In this document: positions 23,876-34,293 of the stretch, one piece after another | How the letters are laid out: each line of letters begins with the position of its first letter | Position numbering within the stretch: the stretch's first letter is position 1 | NCBI GenBank assembly: GCA_021234155.1 | Contig: JAJEKV010000011.1 | Coordinates: 8,357,132 to 8,421,131 of the forward strand | DNA from: Isoetes taiwanensis | Taxonomy: Eukaryota; Streptophyta; Lycopodiopsida; Isoetales; Isoetaceae | DNA: 64,000 bases | Direction: 5' to 3' | Made by a program: the position numbers and the translations under genes | Notes under the pieces: generated by a model | What the model was told of the DNA's origin: nothing | The model's database searches: none | What the model saw: the letters and a program-made list of their open reading frames with translations, nothing else

Positions 23876-24764
23876 TTGTATGGAATGAATGTTCTCCGTT
23901 TCAACGTTCTTTTCAACGTTCTTTTCTTCGTTTTGACTAATGGCACCGTAATTGTTAATCATACTCTCCTTGCTCCAGGTGGTTCAGGCACAGATCCGAC
24001 ACCAGCACAGATCCCGCTCAGGCATCACAGAGACCGCCCAGCGGCACACATCCCGCCAAGGCGGAAGAAATACCGCTTCGGCACGCATCCCCGGTCACGC
24101 TACACTCTTGCCCGGCCTTTGGGACAAGGTTGCTCGCTTAGTGAGAGGTTGCTCGCTACACCACCCCGGGATAAAGAAACGTTTAAGAACAAAGAGAAAG
24201 TCCGGGAAGCTCAAAGCATCTTGCAAGCATTGCATAACATCCACGGAGGGTGGGGAAGGAGCATATTCGATGAAAGGCTGCGGGAGGCGCAGTGGGAAGT
24301 TGGGTGGGCCAGGCGGCCGGTAGCTCGAGAGGCACCTCCCGTGAGGAGGCATTCCACACCCGAGGTTGCCCCCAAGGCTTACGGTCGGCGTGAAGAAAGC
24401 CGCTAGTTAATCCCCTAAGGTGGACCACCTACCAAGATGATGTAATCGTAGTGACAAAGAAGACCGCCATGGTCTAAAGGTCCAATGTAAAATACATTGT
24501 ATCTGTTCAATTTATTAATAAAAATTCTTTTTTCAACTAGATCTTTGGTTTCAAACTTTAATGAATTTCCCTTTGTTTAGGTTGCATTGTTTTGTTCTCG
24601 ACTCGCGAACCTTTGAAAACTGCAGCAAAGCTCGGATTCAGAGTTTTATTCAAAAATTCGAATTAAGGATAGTTTTCGGGTCGGGGTGCTACTTTTTATG
24701 TAAATTAACCGGGTTCCGAAAAAAATGGGAATGGAATGAGTCCCACTTTAATTAAATACGACTT
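23876..24764. other. Right subterminal region of the DNA transposon
   Basis: An open plus-strand frame runs to 24406 (rich in R, P and H, ending GRREESR) but resembles no known family. The remainder, to the right TIR, is AT-rich and non-coding with one more TCTCGACTCGCGA half-palindrome near 24597. Confidence 0.4.
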
Positions 24765-25316
24765 ATGGATGGATCAAGTCAGCAGAAAATAAACTAGAAG
24801 ACCATATTTGCAGGGGTTGTATGTTGGGAAAACATTCTAGACTTCCATTCTCAAAGGCAAAAGGCAGAAATAATGGGATTGATCCACACAGACCTATGTG
24901 GTCCCATAAATGTGACAGGGCTAACTGGAAAAATATTTTTCATAACCTTTATTGATGATTTTAGCAGGAAGACAAAGATATATTGCTTAAGGACAAAGGA
25001 GCAAGCTTTTGAAGACTTCAAACAATATGCAGCAGAGGTGGAGCTGGAAACAGGAAAAAAGATCAAGTGTGTGCGCTCAGATCGAGGAGGTGAGTACCTT
25101 TCTTTCAAATTTAAAAAATATTGTATAGATAGGGGTATAAAAAGGCAATATACATGTAGTTATACCCCTCAGCAAAATGGAGTTGCTGAGAGGAAAAACA
25201 AATCCATTCTAAATGCTACCAGATCAATGCTTAAGCATTCTGGACTCCCAAATTTCTTGTGGGAAGAAGTGGTGAAAACTGCAGTTATGATACAAAATAC
25301 TTTACCATCAGTAAGC
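24765..25316 (+). pseudogene. Copia 1 integrase, first part
   Basis: After the transposon, a frame reads GCMLGKHSRLPFSKAKG, the end of the HHCC zinc region. From 24873 a 148-codon frame continues into the rve core: HTDLCGPINV, FIDDFSRKTK, CVRSDRGGEYLS and YTPQQNGVAERKN, giving the D,D,E acidic triad. The frame ends LPSVS at 25316, where a solo LTR interrupts it. The next residues, IEGKCPEQ, follow at 26052. Confidence 0.9.
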
Positions 25317-26046
25317 TGATATGATTCACAACAATAAACCATACCTTTTGTCTCCTCTAAATAAATTACCAGATCTCTTCAAACAAATCATAATCTCATA
25401 ACCTGTAAACCGACTAGGTTTGCTACAGAACCCACAGATCCAATGAACATAAGATACGAGTTACACCAATTGATATGAACTACACCAATAGCTCAGAATG
25501 ATCCGGCTCTAGTTCACCAAAACTAGATGAAGATTCTCAATACAAGGCAAATAATGGCAGTTCTCCACCCAACCGGGCCAACCGGTGTTGAGAACTGGCA
25601 GATTAACAGCAAGGCAGAAAGCAATGGCAATTTCTAGGCAAGGAGCTTGGTTCTCTTCAAAAAGGCAATCTTGGCTATGCAGTCCAGTCTGACCCACGGC
25701 CACTCTTTTGGCGATATCTCACGATCCATAAGGAGTTAGTGAATGAGCGACCCCAATTCGGAAACTAGACACTGAGGGCTTTCCAATGAGCTCTGGATCG
25801 CAATAATTCGACTTATATTCGCTGAGATATGACCTTTTGAAGTTGGCCTTTTAGAAACTGCTATTTTTGGACTGGGATATTATCAAAGGAGATTAGCTTG
25901 GCTTAATAGATATTATTTGACCATAACCATTACAATTGCCATTTAATTGCCTTGCCATGCTATTAGTTTTCCCTTCTCACACACCCATGCTAGTCCACCA
26001 AGACCAACGTTCAAGGCCACTCGCCCGAGCTACCATATCCATATCA
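25317..26046. mobile_element. Solo LTR inserted in copia 1 integrase
   Basis: The 730-bp segment starts TGATATG and ends CATATCA, and is flanked by TAAGC (25312-25316 and 26047-26051). Removing it plus one TSD restores the copia reading frame exactly (LPSVS then IEGKCPEQMW). Family not recognised. Confidence 0.92.
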
Positions 26047-28204
26047 TAAGCATAGAAGGAAAATGCCCTGAACAAATGTGGTCAGGAAAATTTCCTAATT
26101 ATGAGAAACTCAAAGTGTTTGGATGCTTAGGATATACACACATTCCTCAAGAGTTGAGAAGAAAATTGGATGACAGATCCATTATCACATACTTGGTAGG
26201 TTATGATGAAAACTCCAAAGGTTATAGGATGTATAATCCTTTGAAGAAAAATGTCATGATAAGCAAGGATGTGATTTTTGTAGAGAATGTCTTATATAGA
26301 CCAATTGTTGACAAGGGAGAAAGAAAAGAAGATAAGCTTGCTGTAAATTCTGACAGAAGTTCAAAACCTCATGAACATGATATAAAAGAAGAAGATGACA
26401 CAAATACAATGGAAAATTCTGATTCAGAAGGTTTAGAAAGTGAAGGGGATATTGACACAAGCATGAATGATGCTCCATCAGAATTAAATGGTGAGAATTA
26501 CGAAAATGATCAAGATAAAGAAAGTAGGGAAGGAAAACAGAAGGTGAGAGAAGATATGGCAGAAAATCAGATGGGAAGAGTGTGAGATTGTCAAATACAA
26601 GGCCAAATGCAAATGAAGCTTTAATGGTGGTGCAAACAGGTGTCCCAGAGAGTTTTAAAGATGCAATGTTGGTGGAATAGAAGGTTTTAAGTGGAAAAAG
26701 GCCATGGTAGAAGAAATGGAATCATTTGATAGGAATGAACTTATGAGATAGTGGACTGCCATAAAGGGGAAACACACAATAGGTAATAAATGGGTGTACA
26801 AGCTCAAAGTTAATGCAGATGGAACACCAAAATATAAAGCAAGATTGGTTGCACAAGGCTATTCCCAAAAGCAAGGCATAGATTATGAAGAAACATATTC
26901 ACCAGTGGTTAAACTAGCAAGCATTAGAATGATTATTGCCACTTCAAATGCTCTAAATTTAGATCTACATCACATGGATGTATGTACAGCTTTTTTGAAT
27001 GCTGTCCTAAAAGAAGAGAGGTGTACATGGAGCAAGCTCAGGGTTTTGAGAAAGGTATTGGAAAGGTGTGGAAGCTGAAAAAGGCAGTTTATGGTCTAAA
27101 GCAATCACCAAGGGAGTGGTATTCATGATAAACGATTTTTTGAAAGAGCAAGGCTTCATAAAATTAATGAATGATGGAAATGTGTATGTACTAAGGAAGG
27201 AACAGAATTTTTGCATAATGGCAATTTATGTAGATGATTGTGTGTTAGCTTCGAATAATTCAGAGTTTATGAATACCTGCAAACAAATGTTGAAAGGAAG
27301 GTACAAAATGTCAGACCTTGGTGAATTATCACAATATCTCGGAGTAGAAGTGAAAAGAGATAGGGAAAACAGGTCAATTTCTTTATGCCAAACCAAGTAT
27401 ATTGATTCAGTATTGGAAAAATTCAATATGCAAGATTGTAATGCAGTAAAGGCTCCTATACTTCCAGGCTGCAAACTCTCAAAAACCATGTGTCCACAAA
27501 CAGTCAATGAGGCTGAAGAAATGAAAAGGTTTCCTTATAGACAGCTAATAGGAAGCCTACTATTTATTGCCAACAATACCAGACTAGACATTGCATTTAT
27601 TGTAAATGTTTTAAGCAGATATAATAATAACCCAGGTTTTGAGCACTGGCTAGCAGCAAAGAAAGTGCTTAGATATTTGAAGGGGACAAAAACCACAGGG
27701 ATAATATACAGTACAAAAGATTTAGAGCTAAAGTGTTACACAGATGCAGACTGGTGTGGAGATGTAGACGAGAGGAAATCTACATCTGGATATATTCTAA
27801 TGCTTGGAGGAGGACCAGTGAGCTGGAGAAGCAAAAAACAATCCTCAATTGCATTATCAACTGCTGAATCTGAGTATGCAGCTACTACACTTGCAACTAA
27901 GGAAATTATATGGTGTAGAAGATTGTTGGATGAAATGGGAATCACTCAAAATGGCAGCACACAACTCTTCTGTGATAATCAAAGCTGTATTGCAATGACC
28001 AAGGACCCTGTTCTACATGAGAGGACTAAACACATTGAGATGGAAATTCACTATATTCGAGATATGGTTAGTAAAGGGCATATTCAACTGACCTATGTAC
28101 ATACAGGTGATCAAATAGCAGGCATTCTAACTAAAGCATTAGATTGGAAACGGTTTAAAAGACTGGCTGAAATGATGAACTGTCAGGACATTATAAAATT
28201 GTGA
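26047..28204 (+). pseudogene. Copia 1 integrase end, reverse transcriptase and RNase H, broken
   Basis: 26052-26583 completes the integrase C-terminus (YEKLKVFGCLGYTHIPQELR, LVGYDENSKGYR). After lesions, 26794-27078 carries the RVT_2 start (KARLVAQGYSQKQGIDYEET, LHHMDVCTAFLNAVLKEE). 27068-28204 holds the catalytic FCIMAIYVDDCVLA motif, then RNase H (CYTDADWCGDVDERKSTSGY, SKKQSSIALSTAESEYAATT, VLHERTKHIEM) and the stop at 28202. Frameshifts lie near 26585-26790 and 27070. Compared with copia 2 the order and length are normal. Confidence 0.9.
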
Positions 28205-28218
28205 TATGAAAAGGGGAA

Positions 28219-28330
28219 TGTGAAGTATATATTCATATCAAATTTCATATGAGGTGTTGAGACACAGACCAGATTTATTCACAACATAGATACATGTGCA
28301 GTTAAAGGTGAAAACATTATGGTGAAAGGT
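28219..28330 (+). repeat. 3' LTR of copia 1, first part
   Basis: It begins TGTGAAG after the AAAAGGGGAA purine tract and matches 10132-10245. It is cut by copia 2 at 28330, and the rest of the LTR resumes at 47302 and ends at 47928. Confidence 0.9.
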
Positions 28331-28655
28331 TGAAAGGTTTCAGCATATAAGTCGTGTGAATCATAGAACTCTACCTATGAGAAGCAGTGGCAGTAGGTTA
28401 TGAGTTGTACATGCATTCATGAGAAGCAGTGGTAGTGAATGTAAGTGAAGAGTGTCAAAATGAAAAAGGGGCGCTGCCTTACTTTGAGGTGCGTAGAATT
28501 GAATTTTAAAGCGATTAGAGTCTATCAGTGCCCCATACGCTTTCCGCCGTATAAAATACGCGTGAAAAGAATACGTATGAAACCCGGTTAGGTTTCAACA
28601 ATCCAAAGACAATGATTGACACCTGTATGATATTTTTGGAAAGTATATCATCACC

Positions 28656-28732
<77 letters not shown>

Positions 28733-29032
28733 ATATATATATTATGGGGAGGAGTGATGCGACCCGTGGTGGTGGAGCATAGGAATGATTATGTGATGAT
28801 TGATTGAACTAGCGGTGGTGGAGCATAGGAATGATTATGTGACAGATTGATTGAACTAGCAGGGTGGAGCATAGGAATGATTATGTGATAGATTGATTGA
28901 ACTATGATTAATAAGTATTAAGGGATTAGTGGCCATATTTTGGCTCCCTTATTACTTGCTGAGTCAAGTTGTTAATGATAAATCTTGCTAGACATTTGAA
29001 TTAAGAATATATATTTTGCTCTATTTCTATCA
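28331..29032 (+). repeat. 5' LTR of copia 2
   Basis: 702 bp. It matches 46630-47296 but has a large (TA)n expansion at 28658-28744 and three ~47-bp tandem units (GTGGAGCATAGGAATGATTA) at about 28770-28905. The 3' LTR has only a short TA tract, with the same tandem units at 47035-47165. Confidence 0.93.
28658..28744. repeat. (TA)n microsatellite
   Basis: About 40 TA units with one interruption, inside the 5' LTR of copia 2. The 3' LTR has only about seven units at the same site. Confidence 0.95.
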
Positions 29033-29051
29033 GTGGTATCAGAGCTACAAC

Positions 29052-30287
29052 ATGTCTAGTAGATTTGCAGCAAGCTTATTGAACACAATAGATGTGTATA
29101 AAGGTGGCCCAGGATTCCAGGTTTGGAAGGATGCCATCAAATATGTGTTGGAGGTGGAAGACCTCTGGGATTTGGTAGATCCAAATGGAACTGTAAGTGC
29201 ACAAGCAGGAGTCTTGAGCAGTATGAGTGCAGGGGCCCGGCCGAACAAAGGAGCAATGCCGCAAAGTCCACCTTGTACACTGTGAGGAGGAGTTAGTAGT
29301 TCAACTGGTGGGAAGTCTCTACAAGTCAAGGCTAAAGAGGCACAAGGGATCATTTCATGCAAGGTAAGTCCTTCCATTCGGCTTAAGCTTAGATCTCTTG
29401 GACCTAGAGACATGTGGAAGTTTTTGTTGAAACATTATGAGGAAAAAACTTCTTCTCAGATAGATCTTCTTGAGAATGAATTAAGGGGTGTAAAATTAAG
29501 AGAAGACGAAGATGTGGGAGAGTTTTTAATAAATTTGACAACTTAATAGTTGATCTATATGGTCTTTGGAGTTGTAATATCCGAAAAGGAGGGTGTTGCA
29601 AATATCAAGAGCTATAGGTGACAATGAGACATTGGCCTTGTTCATTAGGAATTCATGCAAGACTAGGGAAGAAGCTGAAACTACCTTAAGAACTGAATGG
29701 GGAAAAAAGAAAATCTTAAGGCAAAGTCAAAATGAAGACACTCCCAAGTCTTGTTTGTTAAAAGGAAAGAAAAAATTGTGTGCTATAATCGCCATGAGTC
29801 GGGACACTATAAGAATGAATGTCCTAAGCTTAAGAAAGAATTTAATTGTTATACTGTGGAGGGAGAGGCCATGCTGCTTTAAAGTGTCCAACACCAAAGG
29901 GTTATGGAAAATCTAAAGGAAGAGGAGAATCTAGCAGGGGCAGATCAGGAAGGGGAAGAGGTCGAGGCTATGAGAAAGCATATGTAACGCAAGAAGAGGA
30001 GGCAAATGCAAAAGGAGTTACTCAGGAAATAGACGAAGATGAGGTAAATATTGAATTTGCTGTTGTGCATGAAGGCATAGGCACTAATAAATCTGATCAC
30101 TTGATAGTTGATAGTGGAGCTGAAAGATCAGTAGTCCAATCTACTGAGCTGTTGAAGAATATATCAACTACAAGTTCCAGAAAAATCCAAGTTGGAAATG
30201 GAGCACTTTAAGAAGTAAAAGGAAGGGGCTTGTTGCAGCTAGAAGATCTTGAAGGCAATATTGTGAACATAGAAGATGTTTTGTGTG
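29052..30287 (+). pseudogene. Copia 2 Gag and protease, frameshifted
   Basis: It starts MSSRFAASLLNTIDVYKGGP and carries the FQVWKDAIKYVLEVEDLWDL Gag N-terminal region. Frameshifts follow near 29285 and 29540. One CCHC knuckle remnant and an R/G-rich basic tail lie at 29850-29990. The protease motif HLIVDSGAERSVV is at about 30100-30135, followed by KIQVGNGAL. The sequence reaches EDVLCV at 30287, where the gypsy element interrupts it; the polyprotein resumes at 43651. Confidence 0.85.
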
Positions 30288-31973
30288 TGTGACGGCGTTC
30301 AAAGACAAAAAAGATACGCCCCGGGGCGTATACCCATCTTGCCTGTTACACACGACACGCCACTCCAACTGACGTGTACGCTAGCGTGTAGCCAGGTGAG
30401 TAGCCCTAGGGGGCAACTTGCCAGAAATATGTGCAACTATTAATGTGCACATTTTCCAATGTACACATTAATGTGGGCACACATTTCCAAGTGGACACTT
30501 CATGCCAAGTGGGCCACACCCATAGGTGCAATTAATGTGCACATTTTCCAATGTACACATTAATGTGGGCACACATTTCCATGTGTGCACATTTGGCCAC
30601 CTAGCCCTTAAAGGCAAGTGGGCCCATTTCCAATTATCCCACATGCCAAAAGGGGATAATTGGAAACCCTAACCAACCCCCCTTGTCTATATAGGGTAGG
30701 AAACCCTAACTAGCCCAATTTTCGATTTTAGGGCTTTAGAACTCTGTTTTGGCTGCCTCAACAGCCAAAACCGCATCCCAGACTCTGCCTGGGAGAATTG
30801 CATCCTTAGTTTCTCTTGATTCGGTTTGCCAAGCCAGGATGGTCGAAGCTCAGTCAGGAGGAGCCCCTCAAGGATCGGTATTTGGCCAATTAAATAGTCT
30901 AAACCCTATTTTAGTCATTGAATCAAGTAGGTTTAGCCTATTAGATCGCCCATAGCAGCCCTCTAGATCTCTAGATAGAGAGATTCTAACTAAAGAACCT
31001 AACTCTATGTTGTAGATTAGATCTAGTTATTTAGTTCTCTGTGAAGTATATGGATGATGTATCTCTATGAGCTCCTTTGTATTGGGAAGGGGGTAGAGAC
31101 CTAAAGCTTTGTAGTTGATGCTCCTAGAGTAGCCTCTCTAGCACACTTTGTAGATTCGGCTGGCACAAGAACCACACCTGGTTGTGGGTGAAGGGGCCTG
31201 ACCGGGCTTAGAAGGAGGTTCGTGTTTCGACTCTTGAACGATCCCTATGGTGTGTTAGTGCTATCAGGATCATTGTGACTAGGTCTAATGGCTTACCACC
31301 GAAAGCGGGGTAAGGCATGGGGCTCGACACCCGTGAAGTGGTGTACACTTTCCAGTGGGTTCAACACACGGTCAATGGCGGTGGCCCTCTAGTCACCTTG
31401 AGTCAAGATGTAGACCTCTGGAGGGGAGTGATCCCTACCTGCCCCATCGGAATCGGGAGATGGAACCCGTGAATAGCCCTTTGGCTATGCATCCCGGGCG
31501 GGCCTGGCCAGTCCCAACACTTTTCAGCCTACTCGCAAAGTGTGCAATGTGGAGGGGCGGATGGAGTGGACAACCCTAAGCCATGTTCATATGCCACCAA
31601 ATCCATTGCCATGAATTTCCTGCCCAATGAACTCGGAGACCCAAGCCGCCGGGCCATCCCCTTGAGTCTGAGCCTTGGGTAGGATTCCCTATGTGATGTG
31701 CTGATCTTTGTCTATGCAGATATGTGGAGGACCATCCTTCGTGATGGTCATATGATGTTGATGTATATGCCACTGACATGTATGTTACGCTTCCGCAGCT
31801 AGGTAGGCCCTGAGGGAGACGGGGTGCAATGACCCTTCCACTCTTCCCCTTAATGGAACCCGCGGTTGCGTTGGTGTCATGTGGAGGGCCCTGTATTAGC
31901 ATGGAGCTGGTATGGGGGATGAACTCCTGTTTGTATACGGTGAGGGCACCGTATACGAGTAGGGGACGTCACA
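30288..31973 (+). repeat. 5' LTR of gypsy
   Basis: 1686 bp, matching 41972-43645. Identity is almost complete over long AT-rich stretches (for example about 30375-30655) but poor in the first ~100 bp and in GC-rich spots. Confidence 0.93.
30688..30693 (+). promoter_or_regulatory. Candidate LTR TATA box
   Basis: TCTATATAGGGTAGG lies in the 5' LTR and is repeated at the same place in the 3' LTR (about 42369). It is the only clear TATA-like site in the LTR and plausibly marks U3/R. Confidence 0.5.
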
Positions 31974-31974
31974 G

Positions 31975-31986
31975 TGGTATCAGAGC
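31975..31986 (+). other. Gypsy primer-binding site
   Basis: TGGTATCAGAGC lies one base after the 5' LTR and is complementary to initiator tRNA-Met. Confidence 0.85.
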
Positions 31987-32177
31987 TATGTTCTTGGAGA
32001 CCAAGAGCAAAGCACTGGCCATGTTCCCAGTAGCACTAACTTGATAGGATCCTTAAACCTCGAAAAATGGGAAAATTTTTCTCATTTTTGTAGTTTATGC
32101 TAAGCTAGTAACAGTTAAAATGAATAGAAATGTAAAAAGATTAAAAATTAATGAGCCAACATCCAAAAAGTAGGGTG

Positions 32178-32244
32178 GTCTCACACGTCGCGCCAGGACA
32201 GATTTCTACATTCTAGAAATCGGGCTGGGCGCAACGTGTGAGAC
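32178..32244. repeat. 67-nt hairpin repeat, copy 1
   Basis: GTCTCACACGT (32178-32188) pairs with ACGTGTGAGAC (32234-32244), and the interior CGCGCCAGGACAGATTTCTA pairs imperfectly with TAGAAATCGGGCTGGGCGCA. The whole repeat can fold as one long stem. Confidence 0.9.
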
Positions 32245-32364
32245 ATTCAGCTTTGACACCAAAAAGTTGTAAATTACAGTAAAATACCTTGATAATTCTA
32301 ATTTTAAGCTAAGAATTAGTAGATTTAGCATGTTACATGTTAATTTAATAGTGGGCTCCACCAT

Positions 32365-32424
32365 GTCTCACACGTCGCGCCAGGACAGGTTTCTAGATTC
32401 TAGGAATGGGCTGAACGCAGAGAC
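32365..32424. repeat. Hairpin repeat, copy 2 (degenerate right arm)
   Basis: It has the same left arm as copy 1 (GTCTCACACGTCGCGCCAGG). The right arm has lost several bases (CTGAACGCAGAGACC). Confidence 0.85.
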
Positions 32425-32499
32425 CTTGCTTAATTAGGTGTTTTTAGGTGCTTTAGACAACCCAAAAAGGTAGTTTAAAAGTTGACCTAAAATTGGCCC

Positions 32500-32508
32500 T
32501 ATAAATAG
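32500..32508 (+). promoter_or_regulatory. TATA box upstream of the CENH3-like gene
   Basis: TATAAATAG lies about 107 bp upstream of the ATG at 32607, after hairpin copies 1 and 2. It is a typical plant Pol II TATA context and is separate from the LTR promoter. Confidence 0.6.
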
Positions 32509-32606
32509 ACCCGGACCCCTCCCATTTTTCCTGTTCTTCCCTAGAACTTCGCTCGTGACTGTCAAGGCGATCTTCTGGCGCTTAGCTCCGATCGACAAAC
32601 CGCAAG

Positions 32607-33906
32607 ATGATGGCACGTACAAAACAGACTGCAAGGAAGCCTAGCCGAAGCGGATCCTCCAGCGCCAGCGGCTCCGGCCTCTTTCAGAGAATCCTTCGAG
32701 AACGCCTTCTCCATGAAGGCGAATCTTCTTCGAAATGGTAGGATGCAGGTTCGACAGAGCCACCACACAGAGCTCGGGAGGATGACCGCCAGATGTCATG
32801 AACCAGATCCTCGAATTTTAAATTGGTGGAAGAGGAAAGAAGCGGCAGCGCCAGGGGAGCAACACCGTGAGGACGCCAACCCACGTGAAGAGCGTGAGGG
32901 AACAAAGCGACCCATCAACAGCCCAGAGCAACCCTGTGTTGAGATCCACCGCAGAGGAGGAGCAGGAAGAGAGGAGCAAAGAGTCGGGCCGAACTCACCC
33001 CGAAGAAGAGGCCATTTTCGCGACGCTGGGCCCACAAGTACGGTTAAAGAGCGCCACGGAGCGGAGAACAAAGAGTCGGGAAGACCAACCGACTCGACTA
33101 CCAGCGGACCCAAGAAGAGGAAGGCCAAAGCCGTAGCGCAGGCAAGAGGAAGCTGGTAAAGGTCGGAAGCGCAGCCGAGGGTCCCGGGCCATCAACGAAG
33201 CCGCTGGGAGGGGAGAGACGCCCCACCACCCGACGACTCGGATGGAGACTACGCGGTCGGGCGCAGACGGGCAAGCTCTTCAAAGCCCTGGTCAGAGGAA
33301 GAGGTCCCGGAGCGGGCAGCCCAAGAAGGGGAGGGAGACCGACAGCTAGCTTAAGCCCCCACCTTTTCCGGGACGGGATAGAGTCAAAGCCCCGCGGCCT
33401 AACGGAAGCATATGTGATAGACCCCTAAAGGTCTATGCTAGAAGAGGATCAGGGAACACAACGCTTATATGGCAAGGTGGGAGGCGCATAACGATATTAC
33501 CAGGGGAGCACCGGTGAGAACGATTGAAGGCGACAATAACCTAAGAGCCGCTTTAATCAAGCCCTCCACCAAAGCCCAAGCCTCCCCGAAAGCACGTGGA
33601 AGAAGCGAGCAAGAAGAAGAAGCCGGAAGATTGTGGCACTCAAGGAGATCCGCCACTTCCAGAAGAGTTACGGACTCCTGATTCCCCGCCGCTTCCGCTT
33701 TGGTCCATGAAGTCATACAAGAATACAACACGCATACGCGCGTGGACCGATGAGATGTCTGCTGTGTTTACAAGAGGCGGCAAGCGCACATAGTAAAGCA
33801 TTTTGAAGATTCAACGGCCTGCACCAAGAAGAGGGTTACCCTCATGAGGCAGGATATGTATCTTGCCGGGCACATCAAGGAGAACGCCCTTGAACCTTGT
33901 AAATAA
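32607..33906 (+). pseudogene. Centromeric-histone-like (CENH3/histone H3 family) gene carried by the gypsy element, frameshifted
   Basis: CENH3 replaces H3 in centromeric nucleosomes. At 32607 the ORF reads M-M-ARTKQTARK-PSRSG, exact canonical H3 residues 1-9, then runs 44 codons to a stop. A long basic and acidic stretch in changing frames follows. The histone fold then appears in order: RKIVALKEIRHFQKSYGLLIP (33624-33686; alpha-N/alpha-1), VHEVIQEYNTHTRVDR (33703-33750), WTDEM (from 33743), CLQEAASAH (about 33765-33791; alpha-2) and HFEDSTACTKKRVTLMRQD (from 33799; loop 2/alpha-3), ending EPCK-stop at 33906. VALKEIRHFQK, the WTxE piece and RVTLMR are CENH3-like rather than canonical H3. At least four frame changes occur within 280 bp, from decay or consensus errors. 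A TATA box lies upstream and AATAAA downstream. The ~1-kb interval between tail and fold may be an extended tail or may hold an intron. Confidence 0.8.
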
Positions 33907-33943
33907 CTGAAAAATTTTGTTAATATAAAGAAATTTTTGTGTA

Positions 33944-33949
33944 AATAAA
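33944..33949 (+). terminator. Polyadenylation signal of the CENH3-like gene
   Basis: AATAAA lies 38 bp after the stop codon, in an AT-rich 3' region. Confidence 0.55.
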
Positions 33950-34031
33950 GTGTCAAACCCTGTTTAAATAGGTTAAGATATCGATCCCTAACTTTTGATT
34001 AAATTGGAGCTTTGAGCAAAATTGAGACGAT

Positions 34032-34094
34032 GTCTCACACGTCGCGCCAGGACAGATTTCTAGATTTTAGAAATCGGTCGGGCAAGCGTGAGAC
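34032..34094. repeat. Hairpin repeat, copy 3
   Basis: It has the same left arm and interior as copy 1. The right arm is shortened to GCGTGAGAC. Confidence 0.88.
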
Positions 34095-34226
34095 CATGCC
34101 CAAAAATGCCCAAAACAGCTCCAAATCGACCAAGTAAGGGGTCAATTCTGCCTAACTCGATGAGTTTAGTGGAATTACAGCCTTACATCACTTAAATTGA
34201 GTGAGCCTAGCCCAATTGGGACCCAT

Positions 34227-34293
34227 GTCTCACACGTCGCGCCAGAACAGATTTCTACATTTTAGAAATCGGTCTGGGCGCAACGTGTGAGAC
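34227..34293. repeat. 67-nt hairpin repeat, copy 4
   Basis: Left arm GTCTCACACGT and right arm ACGTGTGAGAC are perfect. The interior is nearly identical to copy 1. Confidence 0.9.

Larger units (their letters stand above)
12353..24764. mobile_element. 12.4-kb TIR DNA transposon inside copia 1
   Basis: The left end AAGTCGTATTTAATTAAAAG is matched in inverse at the right end ...TTTAATTAAATACGACTT, giving about 25 bp of TIR with one extra A on the left. The 4-bp ATGG occurs on both sides (12349-12352 and 24765-24768). It splits the copia 1 polyprotein between TWHERLAHAG... and GCMLGKHSRLPFSK. It carries a minus-strand DUF7869-like gene, plus-strand unknown ORFs and an FCP1-like phosphatase fragment. 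The superfamily is uncertain: the gene content recalls KDZ-like elements, but those usually make longer duplications. Confidence 0.78.

Noticed and set aside
12353-24764. LTR retrotransposon for the 15.8-24.4 kb region
   Set aside because: No direct terminal repeats, primer-binding site, RT or integrase found; the ends are inverted repeats.
30288-31973. Plant pararetrovirus or endogenous virus
   Set aside because: Clear LTRs, a primer-binding site, a 5-bp duplication and a gypsy-order pol with chromodomain identify a retrotransposon. No movement or coat protein was seen.
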